Source: Larkinella arboricola (GTDB lineage Bacteria > Bacteroidota > Bacteroidia > Cytophagales > Spirosomataceae). From it: a stretch of DNA of 64,000 nucleotides. Under the pieces are notes generated by a model. It did no database searches, was not told the DNA's origin, and saw nothing but the letters and a program-made list of their open reading frames with translations. Both the position numbers and the translations under genes were made by a program. Location of the stretch: contig NZ_QLMC01000003.1 in the NCBI RefSeq assembly GCF_003259745.1, positions 744,001-808,000 of the forward strand. The letters are read 5' to 3'. This document shows positions 8,449 to 17,545 of this stretch, piece after piece; positions within the stretch are counted from its first letter, which is position 1, and every line of letters starts with the position of its first letter.

Positions 8449-9387
8449 ATGAGAATCGCAGTCGACGCTATGGGTGGTGATTTCGCTCCGGATGCTATTG
8501 TGGAAGGAGTCGTGATGGCCACTAAAGAATTACCGAGTGACGTTACCATCGTACTGGTGGGCCAACAGCCGATAATTGAAGATCTTCTTCGAAAATATGA
8601 CTATGCTGGCTCCGGCGTGGAAATTGTTCATGCCGAAGATGTGATCGAAATGGGCGAGCACCCCACGAAGGCGCTCTCGCAAAAACCCAATTCCAGCATC
8701 GGAGTTGGGTTTAAACTTTTACGTGACAAATCGGTAGACGCCTTTTGCAGTGCGGGAAATACCGGTGCCATGCACGTGGGGGCCCTCTTCAGCATTAAGG
8801 CCATCGAAGGCGTTCTGCGGCCCGCCATTGCCGGATTCGTTCCGCAGTTGAGTGGCGCTTCGGCCGTTATGGTTGACATTGGTGCCAATGCCGACTGCAA
8901 GCCGGAGATGCTGCTGCAATTCGGCGAAATCGGTTCGATCTACGCCCAGTATACCTTTGGCATTGAAAAACCGCGCGTCGCCCTGATGAACATCGGCGAA
9001 GAAGAACAGAAAGGTTCGCTGGTAGCGCAGGCCGCCTATCAATTGCTAAAGAATAGCCAAAAAATTAATTTTGTCGGCAACATGGAAGGCGTCGACTTTT
9101 TCCGCGACAAAGCCGATGTCATCGTAACCGACGGTTTTAACGGCAACATCCTGTTCAAAATGGGCGAGTCGCTGTACGAGATCACCAAAGAACTGGGCCT
9201 GAAACACGACTTCATCGATAAAACGAATTACGAGTCGGTTGGCGGCAGCCCCATCGTTGGTGTTAATGGCAACGTCATTATTGCCCACGGCATCTCGTCG
9301 CCCCTGGCCATTAAGAATATGCTTAACCTGGCGAAAAGGCAGGTAGAATCCAACGCCTATACAAAAATTGCACAGGCTTTAAGTTGA
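8449..9387 (+). CDS. plsX: Phosphate acyltransferase PlsX
   Basis: 312 residues starting MRIAVDAMGGDFAPDAIVEG, the hallmark PlsX N-terminus. Further motifs are DVIEMGEHPTKALSQKPNSS near residue 65, FCSAGNTGAMHVGA near residue 100 and TDGFNGNILFKMGES near residue 225. PlsX converts acyl-ACP to acyl phosphate, which PlsY uses to acylate glycerol-3-phosphate; it is a peripheral membrane enzyme. It comes before fabH, the common plsX-fabH pairing that links phospholipid and fatty acid synthesis. The length is normal (about 310-340). Confidence 0.97.
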   Translation: MRIAVDAMGGDFAPDAIVEGVVMATKELPSDVTIVLVGQQPIIEDLLRKYDYAGSGVEIVHAEDVIEMGEHPTKALSQKPNSSIGVGFKLLRDKSVDAFCSAGNTGAMHVGALFSIKAIEGVLRPAIAGFVPQLSGASAVMVDIGANADCKPEMLLQFGEIGSIYAQYTFGIEKPRVALMNIGEEEQKGSLVAQAAYQLLKNSQKINFVGNMEGVDFFRDKADVIVTDGFNGNILFKMGESLYEITKELGLKHDFIDKTNYESVGGSPIVGVNGNVIIAHGISSPLAIKNMLNLAKRQVESNAYTKIAQALS

Positions 9388-9392
9388 AATTA

Positions 9393-9492
9393 AGACAAGC
9401 GATCAAAGACATGAGACAAAGGACCTGCGACACTCAATTATTTATGTTACCACGCCCCGGCTCCCTTGTCACACGTCTATCCTCTTTTGTCT
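9393..9492. repeat. Imperfect inverted repeat in plsX-fabH gap
   Basis: Arms 9393-9422 and 9463-9492. Reading the second arm as reverse complement, 22 of 30 positions agree, with the words AGACAA and GACAA repeated inside each arm. It begins 5 bases after the plsX stop and ends before the fabH ATG. It is not followed by a T run, so it is not a normal terminator. Confidence 0.6.
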
Positions 9493-9516
9493 ACCAAATC
9501 GATTGTATCCCCGCGT

Positions 9517-10503
9517 ATGAACAATAAAGCGGCAATTACGGGCGTATTCGGCCATGTACCGGACTACATCCTGACCAACGCGGAGTTGGAGAAAATGGTG
9601 GATACCAGTGACGAATGGATCACCAGCCGCACCGGTATTAAAGAACGGCATATTCTGAAAGGTGAAGGACTGGGTACGTCGCACATGGCGGCCAAAGCCG
9701 TTGAAGGGCTGCTGGCCAAAACGGGTACTACGCCTGAAGAGGTTGAACTGTTGATTTGTGCCACCACGACTCCCGACTACGTATTTCCGTCTACGGCCAA
9801 TCTGATCTGCGACATGACCGGTATCCGGGCCGTCGGTAGTTTTGATATTCAGGCTGCCTGCTCAGGATTTCTATATGCTTTAACCATTGGCTCTCAGTTT
9901 ATTGAGACCGGGAAGTATAAAAAAGTCGTTGTTGTAGGAGCGGATAAAATGTCGTCTATCATCGATTATACCGACCGAACCACGTGCGTCCTGTTTGGCG
10001 ACGGAGCCGGTGCCGTTCTGCTGGAGCCCACCACCGAGAACTACGGTATTTACGATTCCATCATTCGCTCCGACGGCTCGGGCCAGAATCACCTGGTTCA
10101 GAAAGCGGGCGGAAGCCGTTACCCACCCACCCACGAAACCATCGACAAACGCTGGCATTACGTTTACCAGGATGGGCCATCGGTCTTTAAATTTGCCGTC
10201 AAAAATATGGCCGACGTCTCCGCCGAAATTATGGAGCGCAACCAGCTGACCGGTAACGATATTGCCTGGCTGGTGCCTCATCAGGCCAACAAACGCATCA
10301 TTGAAGCCACCGCCAACCGCATGGGCCTGGGTATGGACCGGGTCATGCTGAATATCCATAAATACGGCAATACCACCGCAGCAACCATACCGCTTTGCCT
10401 GTTCGACTACGAATCACAGTTGAAAAAAGGCGACAACCTGATTCTGGCCGCTTTTGGTGGCGGATTCACGTGGGGAGCGGTTTATTTAAAATGGGCAATT
10501 TGA
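9517..10503 (+). CDS. fabH: Beta-ketoacyl-ACP synthase III (FabH)
   Basis: 328 residues from ATG 9517 ([21 protein letters not shown]); a TTG 17 codons upstream lies inside the inverted repeat and is not used here. The Cys-His-Asn catalytic triad is visible: [14 protein letters not shown] (Cys near 114), [11 protein letters not shown] (His near 250) and [12 protein letters not shown] (Asn near 280). [17 protein letters not shown] near residue 30 is the typical substrate entry region. FabH condenses acetyl- or branched acyl-CoA with malonyl-ACP to start fatty acid synthesis. It is in a block with plsX, accB and accC. Confidence 0.97.
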   Translation: MNNKAAITGVFGHVPDYILTNAELEKMVDTSDEWITSRTGIKERHILKGEGLGTSHMAAKAVEGLLAKTGTTPEEVELLICATTTPDYVFPSTANLICDMTGIRAVGSFDIQAACSGFLYALTIGSQFIETGKYKKVVVVGADKMSSIIDYTDRTTCVLFGDGAGAVLLEPTTENYGIYDSIIRSDGSGQNHLVQKAGGSRYPPTHETIDKRWHYVYQDGPSVFKFAVKNMADVSAEIMERNQLTGNDIAWLVPHQANKRIIEATANRMGLGMDRVMLNIHKYGNTTAATIPLCLFDYESQLKKGDNLILAAFGGGFTWGAVYLKWAI

Positions 10504-10506
10504 TTA

Positions 10507-10629
10507 TCTGAACCAACATTACGCCGATTTCAGATTTAATATGATTCATAAACCGATCATTGAAACCGCCGAAATACGGGTAATCGCCATTCAGGATAAT
10601 CCTTAAAATCAGTGTAATCATAGTTCAGA
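10507..10629. repeat. Imperfect inverted repeat in fabH-efp gap
   Basis: Outer arms 10507-10530 and 10606-10629 agree at about 19 of 24 positions (TCTGAAC...ATTAC...GATTT against the reverse complement of AAATC...GTAAT...GTTCAGA). Weaker pairing continues inward. It occupies nearly the whole gap between the fabH stop and the efp ATG at 10634. No T run follows. Confidence 0.55.
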
Positions 10630-10633
10630 AATT

Positions 10634-11197
10634 ATGGCAACGACCGCAGATCTTCGGAACGGACTTGTGATTAATTTTAACCACGACCTGTTTCAAATTG
10701 TAGAATTTCAACACGTTAAGCCCGGAAAAGGCGGAGCATTCGTTCGGACGAAATTGAAAAGCCTTACGTCAGGCAAGGTACTCGATAATACATTCAATGC
10801 GGGTGTAACAATTTACCCGGTACGCGTAGAGCGTCGGAAGTTTCAATACCTCTACAAAGACGAAGCGGGTTATAACTTCATGGACAACGAAACGTTCGAT
10901 CAGATTAATCTGACGGATAAACTCGTTGATACGGCCGATTTAATGAAGGAAGGCCAGGAGGTTGAAATTCTGATCAACGCCGAAACAGAAACCCCACTGA
11001 CCTGCGAAATGCCGCCTTTCGTCGAACTCGAAGTGACCTACGCCGAGCCGGGTATTCGGGGAGATACGGCTAACAGCCCCAAAAAGAAAGTAGAAGTGGA
11101 AACCGGTGCCACCATTATGGTACCGCTGTTTATCGAACAGGGTGACAAAATCCGGGTCGATACCCGCACGTACGATTACGTTGAACGAGTAAAATAA
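10634..11197 (+). CDS. efp: Elongation factor P
   Basis: 187 residues, the standard EF-P length. The N-terminal KOW-like domain contains HVKPGKGGAFVRTKLK; the Lys of the PGKGG loop near residue 33 is where EF-P is modified in many bacteria. The C-terminus NSPKKKVEVETGATIMVPLFI...VDTRTYDYVERVK is the OB-fold domain III. EF-P relieves ribosome stalling at polyproline. It is placed between fabH and accB; efp-accB-accC linkage is common across bacteria. No epmA/epmB gene is in the window, so the modification system cannot be told. Confidence 0.97.
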   Translation: MATTADLRNGLVINFNHDLFQIVEFQHVKPGKGGAFVRTKLKSLTSGKVLDNTFNAGVTIYPVRVERRKFQYLYKDEAGYNFMDNETFDQINLTDKLVDTADLMKEGQEVEILINAETETPLTCEMPPFVELEVTYAEPGIRGDTANSPKKKVEVETGATIMVPLFIEQGDKIRVDTRTYDYVERVK

Positions 11198-11207
11198 GTT
11201 TAAGAAT

Positions 11208-11267
11208 GATGAATGATGAATAAAGCGGGAGACGGTTTACCCCCTCCCCCCTCGTTCATCATTCATC
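11208..11267. repeat. Inverted repeat with tandem 7-bp words in efp-accB gap
   Basis: Perfect 13-bp arms GATGAATGATGAA (11208-11220) and TTCATCATTCATC (11255-11267). The left arm is a tandem of the word GATGAAT. A further copy TCATCATTCA occurs at 11286-11295, just before the accB ATG at 11303. The loop is C-rich. There is no T run. Confidence 0.7.
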
Positions 11268-11302
11268 GTCGCACCGGCGACCCGGTCATCATTCAAAAAG
11301 AG

Positions 11303-11782
11303 ATGGACACGAAAGACATTCAGAACCTCATTGATTTCATCGCCCAGTCGGGCTTGGATGAGGTCAACATTGAGACCAACGAACTGAAGCTGAGCGTAAA
11401 ACGGTATGGCCAGACTTCGGTTGCCCCCAGCCAGCCGGCTGCCCAGCCGACTCCTCAGCCAGCCGCGCCCGCTGCCCAGCCAGCCGCTTCGGCTCCAGCG
11501 CTACCACCCGCCAGCCCGGCTCCCAAAGCGGATACGTCGAACTACCTGACCATTAAATCACCGATGATCGGTACGTTTTACCGCTCGTCAGGCCCAGACG
11601 TAGCTCCCTTTGCGGAAGTAGGCGACGAAGTGAAGCCCGGCAAAACCGTGTGCATTATCGAAGCGATGAAACTCTTCAACGAAATCGAGTCTGAAGTAGC
11701 CGGCCGTATCGTTAAAGTTCTGGTTGAAAACGCTACGCCGGTTGAGTATGACCAACCATTGTTCCTTGTCGAACCTGTTTAA
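11303..11782 (+). CDS. accB: Acetyl-CoA carboxylase biotin carboxyl carrier protein
   Basis: 159 residues from ATG 11303 (MDTKDIQNLIDFIAQSGLDEV). The open frame extends upstream to 11213, but that part is encoded by the inverted repeat and reads like non-coding sequence, so I chose 11303. Residues 45-85 are a Pro/Ala-rich flexible linker (QPAAQPTPQPAAPAAQP). The C-terminal 75 residues are the biotinyl domain with CIIEAMKLFNEIESE, whose Lys carries biotin. BCCP shuttles carboxyl groups between AccC and AccA/AccD. accC follows after about 106 bp. Confidence 0.96.
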   Translation: MDTKDIQNLIDFIAQSGLDEVNIETNELKLSVKRYGQTSVAPSQPAAQPTPQPAAPAAQPAASAPALPPASPAPKADTSNYLTIKSPMIGTFYRSSGPDVAPFAEVGDEVKPGKTVCIIEAMKLFNEIESEVAGRIVKVLVENATPVEYDQPLFLVEPV

Positions 11783-11793
11783 TGGTGAATAAG

Positions 11794-11866
11794 CGAATGA
11801 GTGAATGAGTGAATAGGTTCGCAGGGATCTGCTTCTGGCAAAACTATTCACTCATTCACTCATTCG
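11794..11866. repeat. Perfect 23-bp inverted repeat in accB-accC gap
   Basis: Arms 11794-11816 and 11844-11866 are exact reverse complements over 23 bp, separated by 27 bases. Each arm is a tandem of the 8-bp word GAATGAGT (or its complement), and looser copies continue outward to about 11881. It starts 12 bases after the accB stop. The stem is long and AT-rich, with no terminal T run. Confidence 0.85.
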
Positions 11867-11888
11867 TTCATTTGCTCATTCAGAAAAT

Positions 11889-13232
11889 ATGTTTAAAAAA
11901 ATACTTATCGCCAATCGGGGCGAAATTGCGTTGCGGATTATCCGGACGTGCCGCGAGATGGGCATTAAGACCGTAGCGGTTTATTCGACCGCCGATCGTG
12001 ACAGCCTGCATGTACGGTTTGCCGACGAAGCCGTCTGCATCGGTCCTCCGCCCAGCCGCCAATCCTACCTGAATATTCCCAACATCATTTCAGCCGCCGA
12101 AGTAACCAGCGCCGACGCCATTCACCCGGGCTACGGTTTTCTGTCCGAAAACGCGGAGTTCTCCCAAATCTGCGCCGATTACGGTATCAAGTTCATTGGA
12201 GCTACCGCCGAGCAAATCAATGCAATGGGCGATAAAGCGACGGCGAAAGCCACAATGAAAGCTGCTGGTGTACCCGTTATCCCGGGTTCCGATGGCCTGC
12301 TGGAATCGGTAGATGAAGGGAAACGCCTGGCAGCCGGAATGGGCTACCCCGTCATTATTAAGGCGACAGCCGGGGGCGGGGGCCGCGGTATGCGGATTAT
12401 CCGAAGCGAAGCCGAATTTGACAAAGCCTGGCTCGACGCCCGCATGGAAGCCGGAGCCGCCTTTGGCAACGACGGGTTGTATCTCGAAAAATACGTTGAA
12501 GAACCCCGCCACATCGAGATTCAGATTGTCGGAGATCAATACGGGAAAGTCTGCCACCTGTCGGAACGGGATTGTTCCATCCAGCGTCGGCACCAGAAAC
12601 TGGTCGAAGAAACGCCTTCGCCGATCATCAGCTCCGAACTGCGGGAACGCATGGGAGAAGCGGCTATCAAAGGGGCCTCGGCCATCGGGTATGAAGGGGC
12701 CGGAACCATTGAGTTCCTGGTTGACAAGCACGGCGACTTCTATTTCATGGAAATGAACACCCGGATTCAGGTAGAACACCCGATTACGGAGGAAGTAACG
12801 GATTTTGACCTGATCAAGGAGCAGATCAAAGTAGCCGCCGGAACGCCGATTTCGGGCAAGAACTACACGCCGAAAATTTACGCCATGGAATGCCGCATCA
12901 ACGCGGAAGACCCCGCCAACAATTTCCGGCCATCCCCCGGTAAGATCACAAACCTGCACTTCCCCGGTGGCCACGGCATCCGGATCGACAGCCACGTATA
13001 CAGCGGCTACACCATCCCGCCGAATTACGACTCAATGATTGCTAAGGTCATTGTATCGGGCCAGTCGCGCGAGGAGGTCATCACGCGGATGAAGCGGGCG
13101 TTGCAGGAATTTGTTATCGAAGGCATCAAAACCACCATTCCGTTCCACATCAAACTGATGGACGATCCTAAATTCCAGTCGGGTCAGTTCAACACCTCAT
13201 TCCTGGAAGGGTTTGACTTTAGTACCTTATAA
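11889..13232 (+). CDS. accC: Acetyl-CoA carboxylase, biotin carboxylase subunit
   Basis: 447 residues starting [26 protein letters not shown], the biotin carboxylase N-terminus. The glycine-rich ATP-grasp loop [13 protein letters not shown] is near residue 160, [18 protein letters not shown] near residue 290 holds the catalytic Glu and Arg, and [18 protein letters not shown] near residue 335 begins the C-terminal domain. It carboxylates the biotin on AccB with ATP and bicarbonate. Length matches E. coli AccC (449). It is last in the block; a terminator follows at 13267. accD is about 5 kb away on the other strand, and accA is not in the window. Confidence 0.97.
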   Translation: MFKKILIANRGEIALRIIRTCREMGIKTVAVYSTADRDSLHVRFADEAVCIGPPPSRQSYLNIPNIISAAEVTSADAIHPGYGFLSENAEFSQICADYGIKFIGATAEQINAMGDKATAKATMKAAGVPVIPGSDGLLESVDEGKRLAAGMGYPVIIKATAGGGGRGMRIIRSEAEFDKAWLDARMEAGAAFGNDGLYLEKYVEEPRHIEIQIVGDQYGKVCHLSERDCSIQRRHQKLVEETPSPIISSELRERMGEAAIKGASAIGYEGAGTIEFLVDKHGDFYFMEMNTRIQVEHPITEEVTDFDLIKEQIKVAAGTPISGKNYTPKIYAMECRINAEDPANNFRPSPGKITNLHFPGGHGIRIDSHVYSGYTIPPNYDSMIAKVIVSGQSREEVITRMKRALQEFVIEGIKTTIPFHIKLMDDPKFQSGQFNTSFLEGFDFSTL

Positions 13233-13266
13233 CGCACCCACAGGCTATACGCCGTGAGTAACTATT

Positions 13267-13300
13267 AAGCCGGAAGCTGTTTTCAGTTTCCGGCTTTTTT
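13267..13300 (+). terminator. Rho-independent terminator of the accC block
   Basis: AAGCCGGAA (13267-13275) pairs with TTCCGGCTT (13288-13296) and is followed by TTTT. It lies 35 bases after the accC stop. Confidence 0.85.
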
Positions 13301-13411
13301 ATGCGTATTTATTTCTTACCCAGGCTTTTTCCCTAACAATTTCTCTTCCCGCTTGTATCTACTGGAGAGAAGTGGACTTTTGAAGTATTAATTTTCCAAT
13401 CTAAAATTGTC

Positions 13412-14752
13412 ATGTCAAAACTGAAACTCACGCTGGGCGACAAAACCTATTTCCCGTTTGTCAAGGACCCTATTCCTTACGAAGGTCGCGAATCCGATAA
13501 TCCGTTGGCGTTTAAATGGTACGACGCAAACCGCTCCATCCTGGGCAAACCCATGAACGAACTGTTCCGGTTTGCCGTCGCCTACTGGCACACGTTCTGC
13601 GGAACCGGCGCTGACCCATTCGGACCGGGTGTTAAACAGTTTCCGTGGGATGCCAACGCCGACCCGATGGCGGCTGCCTACGAAAAGATGGATGCGGCTT
13701 TTGAGTTTATTACGAAAATGGGGATGGAATATTACTGCTTCCACGACGTGGATGTAGCCCCCGAAGGCAATTCCAATTCTGAATTTGAAAGCAACTTCCG
13801 GAAGATCGTCGATTACGCGAAACAGAAGCAGCAGGCCAGCGGGGTTCAATTGTTGTGGGGAACGGCCAATCTCTTCTCGCATACCCGTTACATGAACGGC
13901 GCAGCCACTAACCCGGACTTTCACGTTCTGGCGCACGGCGGCTGGCAGGTGAAGAACGCCATTGATGCCACCATTGAGCTGGGTGGCTCCGGCTATACCT
14001 TCTGGGGCGGTCGTGAAGGATATATGTCCCTGCTGAATACAAACATGAAGCGGGAGCAGGAACACCTCGGCCGTTTTCTGACGATGGCCCGCGATTACGC
14101 CCGCAAGCAGGGTTTTAAAGGAGCCTTCTACATTGAGCCGAAGCCCATGGAACCGACCAAACACCAGTACGATTTCGACGCGGCTACGGTCATCGGTTTC
14201 CTGAATAAATTCGGTTTGCAGGATGATTTTGAACTGAACCTGGAAACCAACCACGCAACGCTGGCAAACCATACCTTCGCGCACGAATTACAGGTGGCCG
14301 CCGACCACAACCTGCTCGGCAGCATCGACGCCAACCGGGGTGATTACCAGAACGGCTGGGATACCGACCAGTTTCCGATGGACCTCTACGAACTGACCGA
14401 AGCCATGCTGGTGATTCTGGAAGCGGGCGGCCTGAAATCGGGCGGGGTCAACTTCGACGCCAAAACCCGCCGGAACTCCACCGACCTGGAAGATATTTTC
14501 ATTGCTCACATCGGCGGGATGGACGCCTTTGCCCGGGCCGCCATCGTGGCCGAAGCCATCCTGGGCAAATCGCAGTACAAAAAACTGCGCACCGACCGGT
14601 ATGCCAGCTTCGATAGCGGTGAAGGCTCCCGTTTTGAAAAAGGCGAACTGACGCTCGAAGATCTTCGTGACTATGCGCTGACCAACGGCGAACCAAAGCA
14701 GATCAGCGGTAAGCAGGAATTGTACGAAATGATTATTAATCAGTATATTTAG
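13412..14752 (+). CDS. xylA: Xylose isomerase
   Basis: 446 residues, the length of class II xylose isomerases. Visible motifs include [10 protein letters not shown] near residue 110 (catalytic His), [13 protein letters not shown] near residue 195, [17 protein letters not shown] near residue 240 (metal-binding Glu), [16 protein letters not shown] near residue 275, [19 protein letters not shown] near residue 305, and [13 protein letters not shown]. The enzyme interconverts D-xylose and D-xylulose in the cytoplasm. No xylulokinase, xylose transporter or regulator is near it, so here it is a lone gene. A terminator precedes and follows it, so it is probably monocistronic. Confidence 0.97.
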   Translation: MSKLKLTLGDKTYFPFVKDPIPYEGRESDNPLAFKWYDANRSILGKPMNELFRFAVAYWHTFCGTGADPFGPGVKQFPWDANADPMAAAYEKMDAAFEFITKMGMEYYCFHDVDVAPEGNSNSEFESNFRKIVDYAKQKQQASGVQLLWGTANLFSHTRYMNGAATNPDFHVLAHGGWQVKNAIDATIELGGSGYTFWGGREGYMSLLNTNMKREQEHLGRFLTMARDYARKQGFKGAFYIEPKPMEPTKHQYDFDAATVIGFLNKFGLQDDFELNLETNHATLANHTFAHELQVAADHNLLGSIDANRGDYQNGWDTDQFPMDLYELTEAMLVILEAGGLKSGGVNFDAKTRRNSTDLEDIFIAHIGGMDAFARAAIVAEAILGKSQYKKLRTDRYASFDSGEGSRFEKGELTLEDLRDYALTNGEPKQISGKQELYEMIINQYI

Positions 14753-14765
14753 AAGCCGATTACAG

Positions 14766-14796
14766 GTGCTACGGCTTTCGGTCGTAGCACTATTTT
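14766..14796 (+). terminator. Probable terminator after xylA
   Basis: GTGCTACG (14766-14773) pairs with CGTAGCAC (14783-14790), followed by TATTTT. It begins 13 bases after the xylA stop. Confidence 0.65.
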
Positions 14797-14822
14797 AACG
14801 AATTCATAAACCGTCGTGAACC

Positions 14823-15029
14823 ATGATTGCTCTCGTTAGCCTAGGAGGCATCGAACTCCTGCTTCTTTTACTGGCTTTTGTTATCCCGGTTATCGCACTG
14901 ATCGACATTCTGCGCAGCGATTTTCGTGGCTCCTACGACAAGCTGATCTGGGTTATCGTGGTGTTATGTTTAAATACGGTCGGCGCTCTTCTGTACGCCC
15001 TGATCGGACGCAGGCAACGTGTCGCATGA
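14823..15029 (+). CDS. Small membrane protein with phospholipase D nuclease N-terminal domain (PLDc_N)
   Basis: 68 residues with two transmembrane segments (about 10-28 and 42-62) around a short loop LRSDFRGSYDKLIW. The pattern VIPVIALIDILRSDF...DKLIWVIVVLCLNTVGALLYALIGRR fits the PLDc_N (cardiolipin synthase N-terminal-like) family, which occurs alone in many Bacteroidota and has no proven function. Its stop codon overlaps the next start as ATGA at 15026-15029, indicating translational coupling with the NTF2-like gene. Confidence 0.8.
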   Translation: MIALVSLGGIELLLLLLAFVIPVIALIDILRSDFRGSYDKLIWVIVVLCLNTVGALLYALIGRRQRVA

Positions 15030-15487
15030 AATCCATTTTATTTCTTCTCCTGTTCGCCCCGCTGGCTGCGGCTTTTGCGCAAAGCGACGACGAGAAAGCC
15101 GTTCGGGCCACCATTACCCAGATGTTCGACGGTATGCGGAAAGCCGATACCACGCTTTTCAAAGCCGTTTTTGTACCGGGGGCATCGCTACAGAGTGTTG
15201 TCAAAAACAAAGACGGCCTCGCCAGTGTGCGGAATGAGTCCATTGCTGGTTTTATAACGTCGGTTGGTAAGCAAAAACCGGGTGTTCTCGACGAACGGCT
15301 TTCTGCGTACGACGTAAAGATCGATGCCGAACTGGCTATTGCCTGGACTCCGTATGTCTTTTATTACAACGGCCAGAAAAGCCATTGCGGGGTGAATGTA
15401 TTCACACTGGTGAAATTGCAGGACGGGTGGAAAATCCTGTCGATTATCGATACCCGCCGGCGGGAAGGCTGCCCGGATTTGAAGTAA
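15026..15487 (+). CDS. Secreted NTF2-like/SnoaL-type protein
   Basis: 153 residues from ATG 15026 (MKSILFLLLFAPLAAAFAQ), a clear signal peptide with AFAQ cleavage. The ATGA overlap with the upstream gene fixes the start. The mature part, DDEKAVRATITQMFDGMRKADTTLFKAVFVPGASL...WTPYVFYYNGQKSHCGVNVFTLVKLQDGWKILSIIDTRRREGC, fits the cone-shaped NTF2-like fold (DUF4440/SnoaL). Many such Bacteroidota proteins bind small ligands or have unknown roles. It is probably periplasmic. It is convergent with the enoyl-CoA hydratase gene, with only 4 bases between them. The specific function is not recognisable. Confidence 0.8.
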   Translation: MKSILFLLLFAPLAAAFAQSDDEKAVRATITQMFDGMRKADTTLFKAVFVPGASLQSVVKNKDGLASVRNESIAGFITSVGKQKPGVLDERLSAYDVKIDAELAIAWTPYVFYYNGQKSHCGVNVFTLVKLQDGWKILSIIDTRRREGCPDLK

Positions 15488-15491
15488 CTCC

Positions 15492-16310
15492 TTACTCACC
15501 CCGCCACGTTGGCGCTCGCTTTTCCAGAAACGCCGTCATGCCCTCCCTGGCATCGGCAGTTTGCTGAATCTGCTGGAATTGCTCGTACAGAAAGGCCTGT
15601 TGTTGATCCACAGGCAGGCTTTTCAGTTGTTGAAAGGCGCGCAGACCAAATTGCATGGCCGTGGGCGAATACTGTTTGAGTTCTTCCGCTAACCGTTCAA
15701 CGGCTTTTTCCAGGTCATCGGGCGAAACAACTTCCGTCACCAAGCCGATTCTTAGTGCTTCGGTCGCCGATAGCGTCCGGGCGCGAAGGCACAAATCCAG
15801 GGCCGTCCGGGCGGGCATAATTTCGATCAGGCTGGCTATCACCTGAAAGGGGAATAACCCCCGTTTTACCTCCGGCAAACTAAAGGTTGCCGTATCGGCT
15901 GCAATGACGTGCGTACAACCGCCGATCAGCAGAAAACCGCCGGCATAGACCGCCCCCTGCACCCGGGCCAGACACGGTTTGTGCAGACCCGCCAATAACT
16001 CCGCCAGCCGGACCGGGCCGGACGGCGGAGGAACGGTTTCCTCTCCCCACTCACCTGCCGACAGGCTTTTTAGATCCATCCCGGCGCAGAACACATCGCC
16101 CACCGCGGCCAGAACCACCAGCCAGACATCCTTTTCGTAATGCGCGTAAGCCAGCGCAAACGCCAGTTCGTTGAGCAAGGTCGGGTTCAGGGCGTTTTTC
16201 TTTTCCGGTCGGTCGAGCGTCAGCGTCAGCACATGATCGTTCAGTTCTGCCCGCAAATGTCGGAACGTATATGTTGAAAAACTGACCGTTTGTTGGGAGG
16301 TGTAAAGCAT
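15492..16310 (-). CDS. Enoyl-CoA hydratase/isomerase family protein
   Basis: 272 residues with the crotonase fold: LTLDRPEKKNALNPTLLNEL near residue 35, DVFCAGMDLKSLS near residue 75 (first oxyanion-hole strand), and CLARVQGAVYAGGFLLIGGCTHVIAA near residue 115. The next conserved block is LPEVKRGLFPF. It may act in branched-chain amino acid or fatty acid breakdown (methylglutaconyl-CoA hydratase-type annotations are common for such proteins), but the substrate cannot be assigned from sequence. No other beta-oxidation gene is adjacent. The start MLYTSQQ is chosen as the most upstream ATG; a later start cannot be excluded. Confidence 0.85.
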   Translation of the reverse strand: MLYTSQQTVSFSTYTFRHLRAELNDHVLTLTLDRPEKKNALNPTLLNELAFALAYAHYEKDVWLVVLAAVGDVFCAGMDLKSLSAGEWGEETVPPPSGPVRLAELLAGLHKPCLARVQGAVYAGGFLLIGGCTHVIAADTATFSLPEVKRGLFPFQVIASLIEIMPARTALDLCLRARTLSATEALRIGLVTEVVSPDDLEKAVERLAEELKQYSPTAMQFGLRAFQQLKSLPVDQQQAFLYEQFQQIQQTADAREGMTAFLEKRAPTWRGE

Positions 16311-16429
16311 TATCTTTCAGATAAATAATCCGAACGAATGGCCGCCGGATGTAATACTACAAAATTGCGTTTTCCGTTTCAACAATACATGATCAAGCCC
16401 GTTTTTCATTCCGCCAATTCTCTTTCGCT

Positions 16430-17533
16430 ATGAAAAAAGTTGCTACGTTGTTGCTGATGCTGAGCGGGTTTCCGGTATTCAGTACGCACCTAATAGGAGG
16501 GTATATCCAGGCGGAACGGGTTTCGGGTTCGCTCACGTTTGAATTTACCGTGAATCTATACATGAATGATACCGGTGGCAATGATCAAACTGATCCTATT
16601 CAACTTTGCCCAGGCGATGGTGCGGGCCCTATAGCGATGCCACGGCAGGCTCAACTGCGGGTTGGGAACAGTATCATCCGGAGTATCTATAAAATCCGGC
16701 ATACCTATAGCGGGACGGGTTCCGGGACCTATACCGTATCGGTACAGATTGCCAATCGTTCTGAAGTGAATAACCTGCCCAATTCCATTCAGACACCGTT
16801 TTATCTGGAAACTACTTTTTCGTCAACCGTTGTCAATAACCTGCCGGTTTTTCAGGGCCCGGTTCCTGAGAGCCTGACCGTGCCGGTCAACCGGAAAGCG
16901 GTTTACAACTTTCTGGCAACGGATACCGACGGCGACAGTGTGGCACATTACGTCATCCGGCTCCGGAACGGGGAGTGCCAGAAAAGCAGCCAGCAACTGC
17001 CCGACTATGTTTTCCCGAACGATGTTTCACGCAAAGGAACGTTTAAAATTGACCCTAAAACTGGACTGGTTACCTGGGATGCGCCGACGGAAGTCGGCCT
17101 GTATAATTTTGCGGTAGTGGCCGAAGAGTGGCGAAACGGGCAACGCATTAGCACGACGGTTTTCGATATGGTAACCCGCGTGGTCGATCAGCCGGGCGGT
17201 AATCCAGACGCGATTCCACCCTATGAACCGGTGCTCGAACGGGGTTTACTAACGGCCGTAGAAGAACGAATCGACGAGCCAGCGCTAACCGTTACGGTTT
17301 CACCAAGCCCATCGGAAAACCGTTTTCTGGTAAGGATGAAAAGCCGTACACCCACTACCGCCACCTTTCAGTTGCTGGACAGTCAGGGCAGATTGATGCA
17401 GGAAACCACCACCCGAACGGCAGTGCTGGAAATTGAGCAGGCCCTTGGCCATGAAAAACTGGCGCCGGGTTTGTATCTGATCAGGACATCAGCACGCGGA
17501 CGGGTTTATTCAACTAAAGTAATTAAACGGTAG
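16430..17533 (+). CDS. Secreted protein with T9SS type A sorting domain
   Basis: 367 residues. It has an N-terminal signal peptide (MKKVATLLLMLSGFPVFS), then HLIGGYIQAERVSGSLTFEFTVNLYMND, a start seen in gliding-associated surface proteins of Bacteroidota. Residues 140-250 look like an immunoglobulin/cadherin-like domain (PVFQGPVPESLTVPVNRKAVYNFLATDTDGDSV). The last 80 residues (LTVTVSPSPSENRF...LAPGLYLIRTSARGR...KVIKR) are a typical T9SS C-terminal sorting domain, cleaved on export and used for surface anchoring or release. The passenger's ligand is unknown. It stands alone on its strand between two reverse genes. Confidence 0.88.
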   Translation: MKKVATLLLMLSGFPVFSTHLIGGYIQAERVSGSLTFEFTVNLYMNDTGGNDQTDPIQLCPGDGAGPIAMPRQAQLRVGNSIIRSIYKIRHTYSGTGSGTYTVSVQIANRSEVNNLPNSIQTPFYLETTFSSTVVNNLPVFQGPVPESLTVPVNRKAVYNFLATDTDGDSVAHYVIRLRNGECQKSSQQLPDYVFPNDVSRKGTFKIDPKTGLVTWDAPTEVGLYNFAVVAEEWRNGQRISTTVFDMVTRVVDQPGGNPDAIPPYEPVLERGLLTAVEERIDEPALTVTVSPSPSENRFLVRMKSRTPTTATFQLLDSQGRLMQETTTRTAVLEIEQALGHEKLAPGLYLIRTSARGRVYSTKVIKR

Positions 17534-17545
17534 GTTTTTCACCAA

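Noticed and set aside
9466-9516. A TTG start 17 codons upstream of fabH
   Set aside because: It lies inside the right arm of the plsX-fabH inverted repeat and adds residues not seen in FabH proteins.
11791-11816. Tandem GAATGAGT words looked at first like a CRISPR or minisatellite
   Set aside because: The words are contiguous with no spacers and form one arm of a perfect inverted repeat, so this is a hairpin element and not a CRISPR array.
13412-14752. xylA as part of a xylose utilisation operon
   Set aside because: No xylulokinase, transporter or XylR-type regulator is next to it, and terminators flank it.
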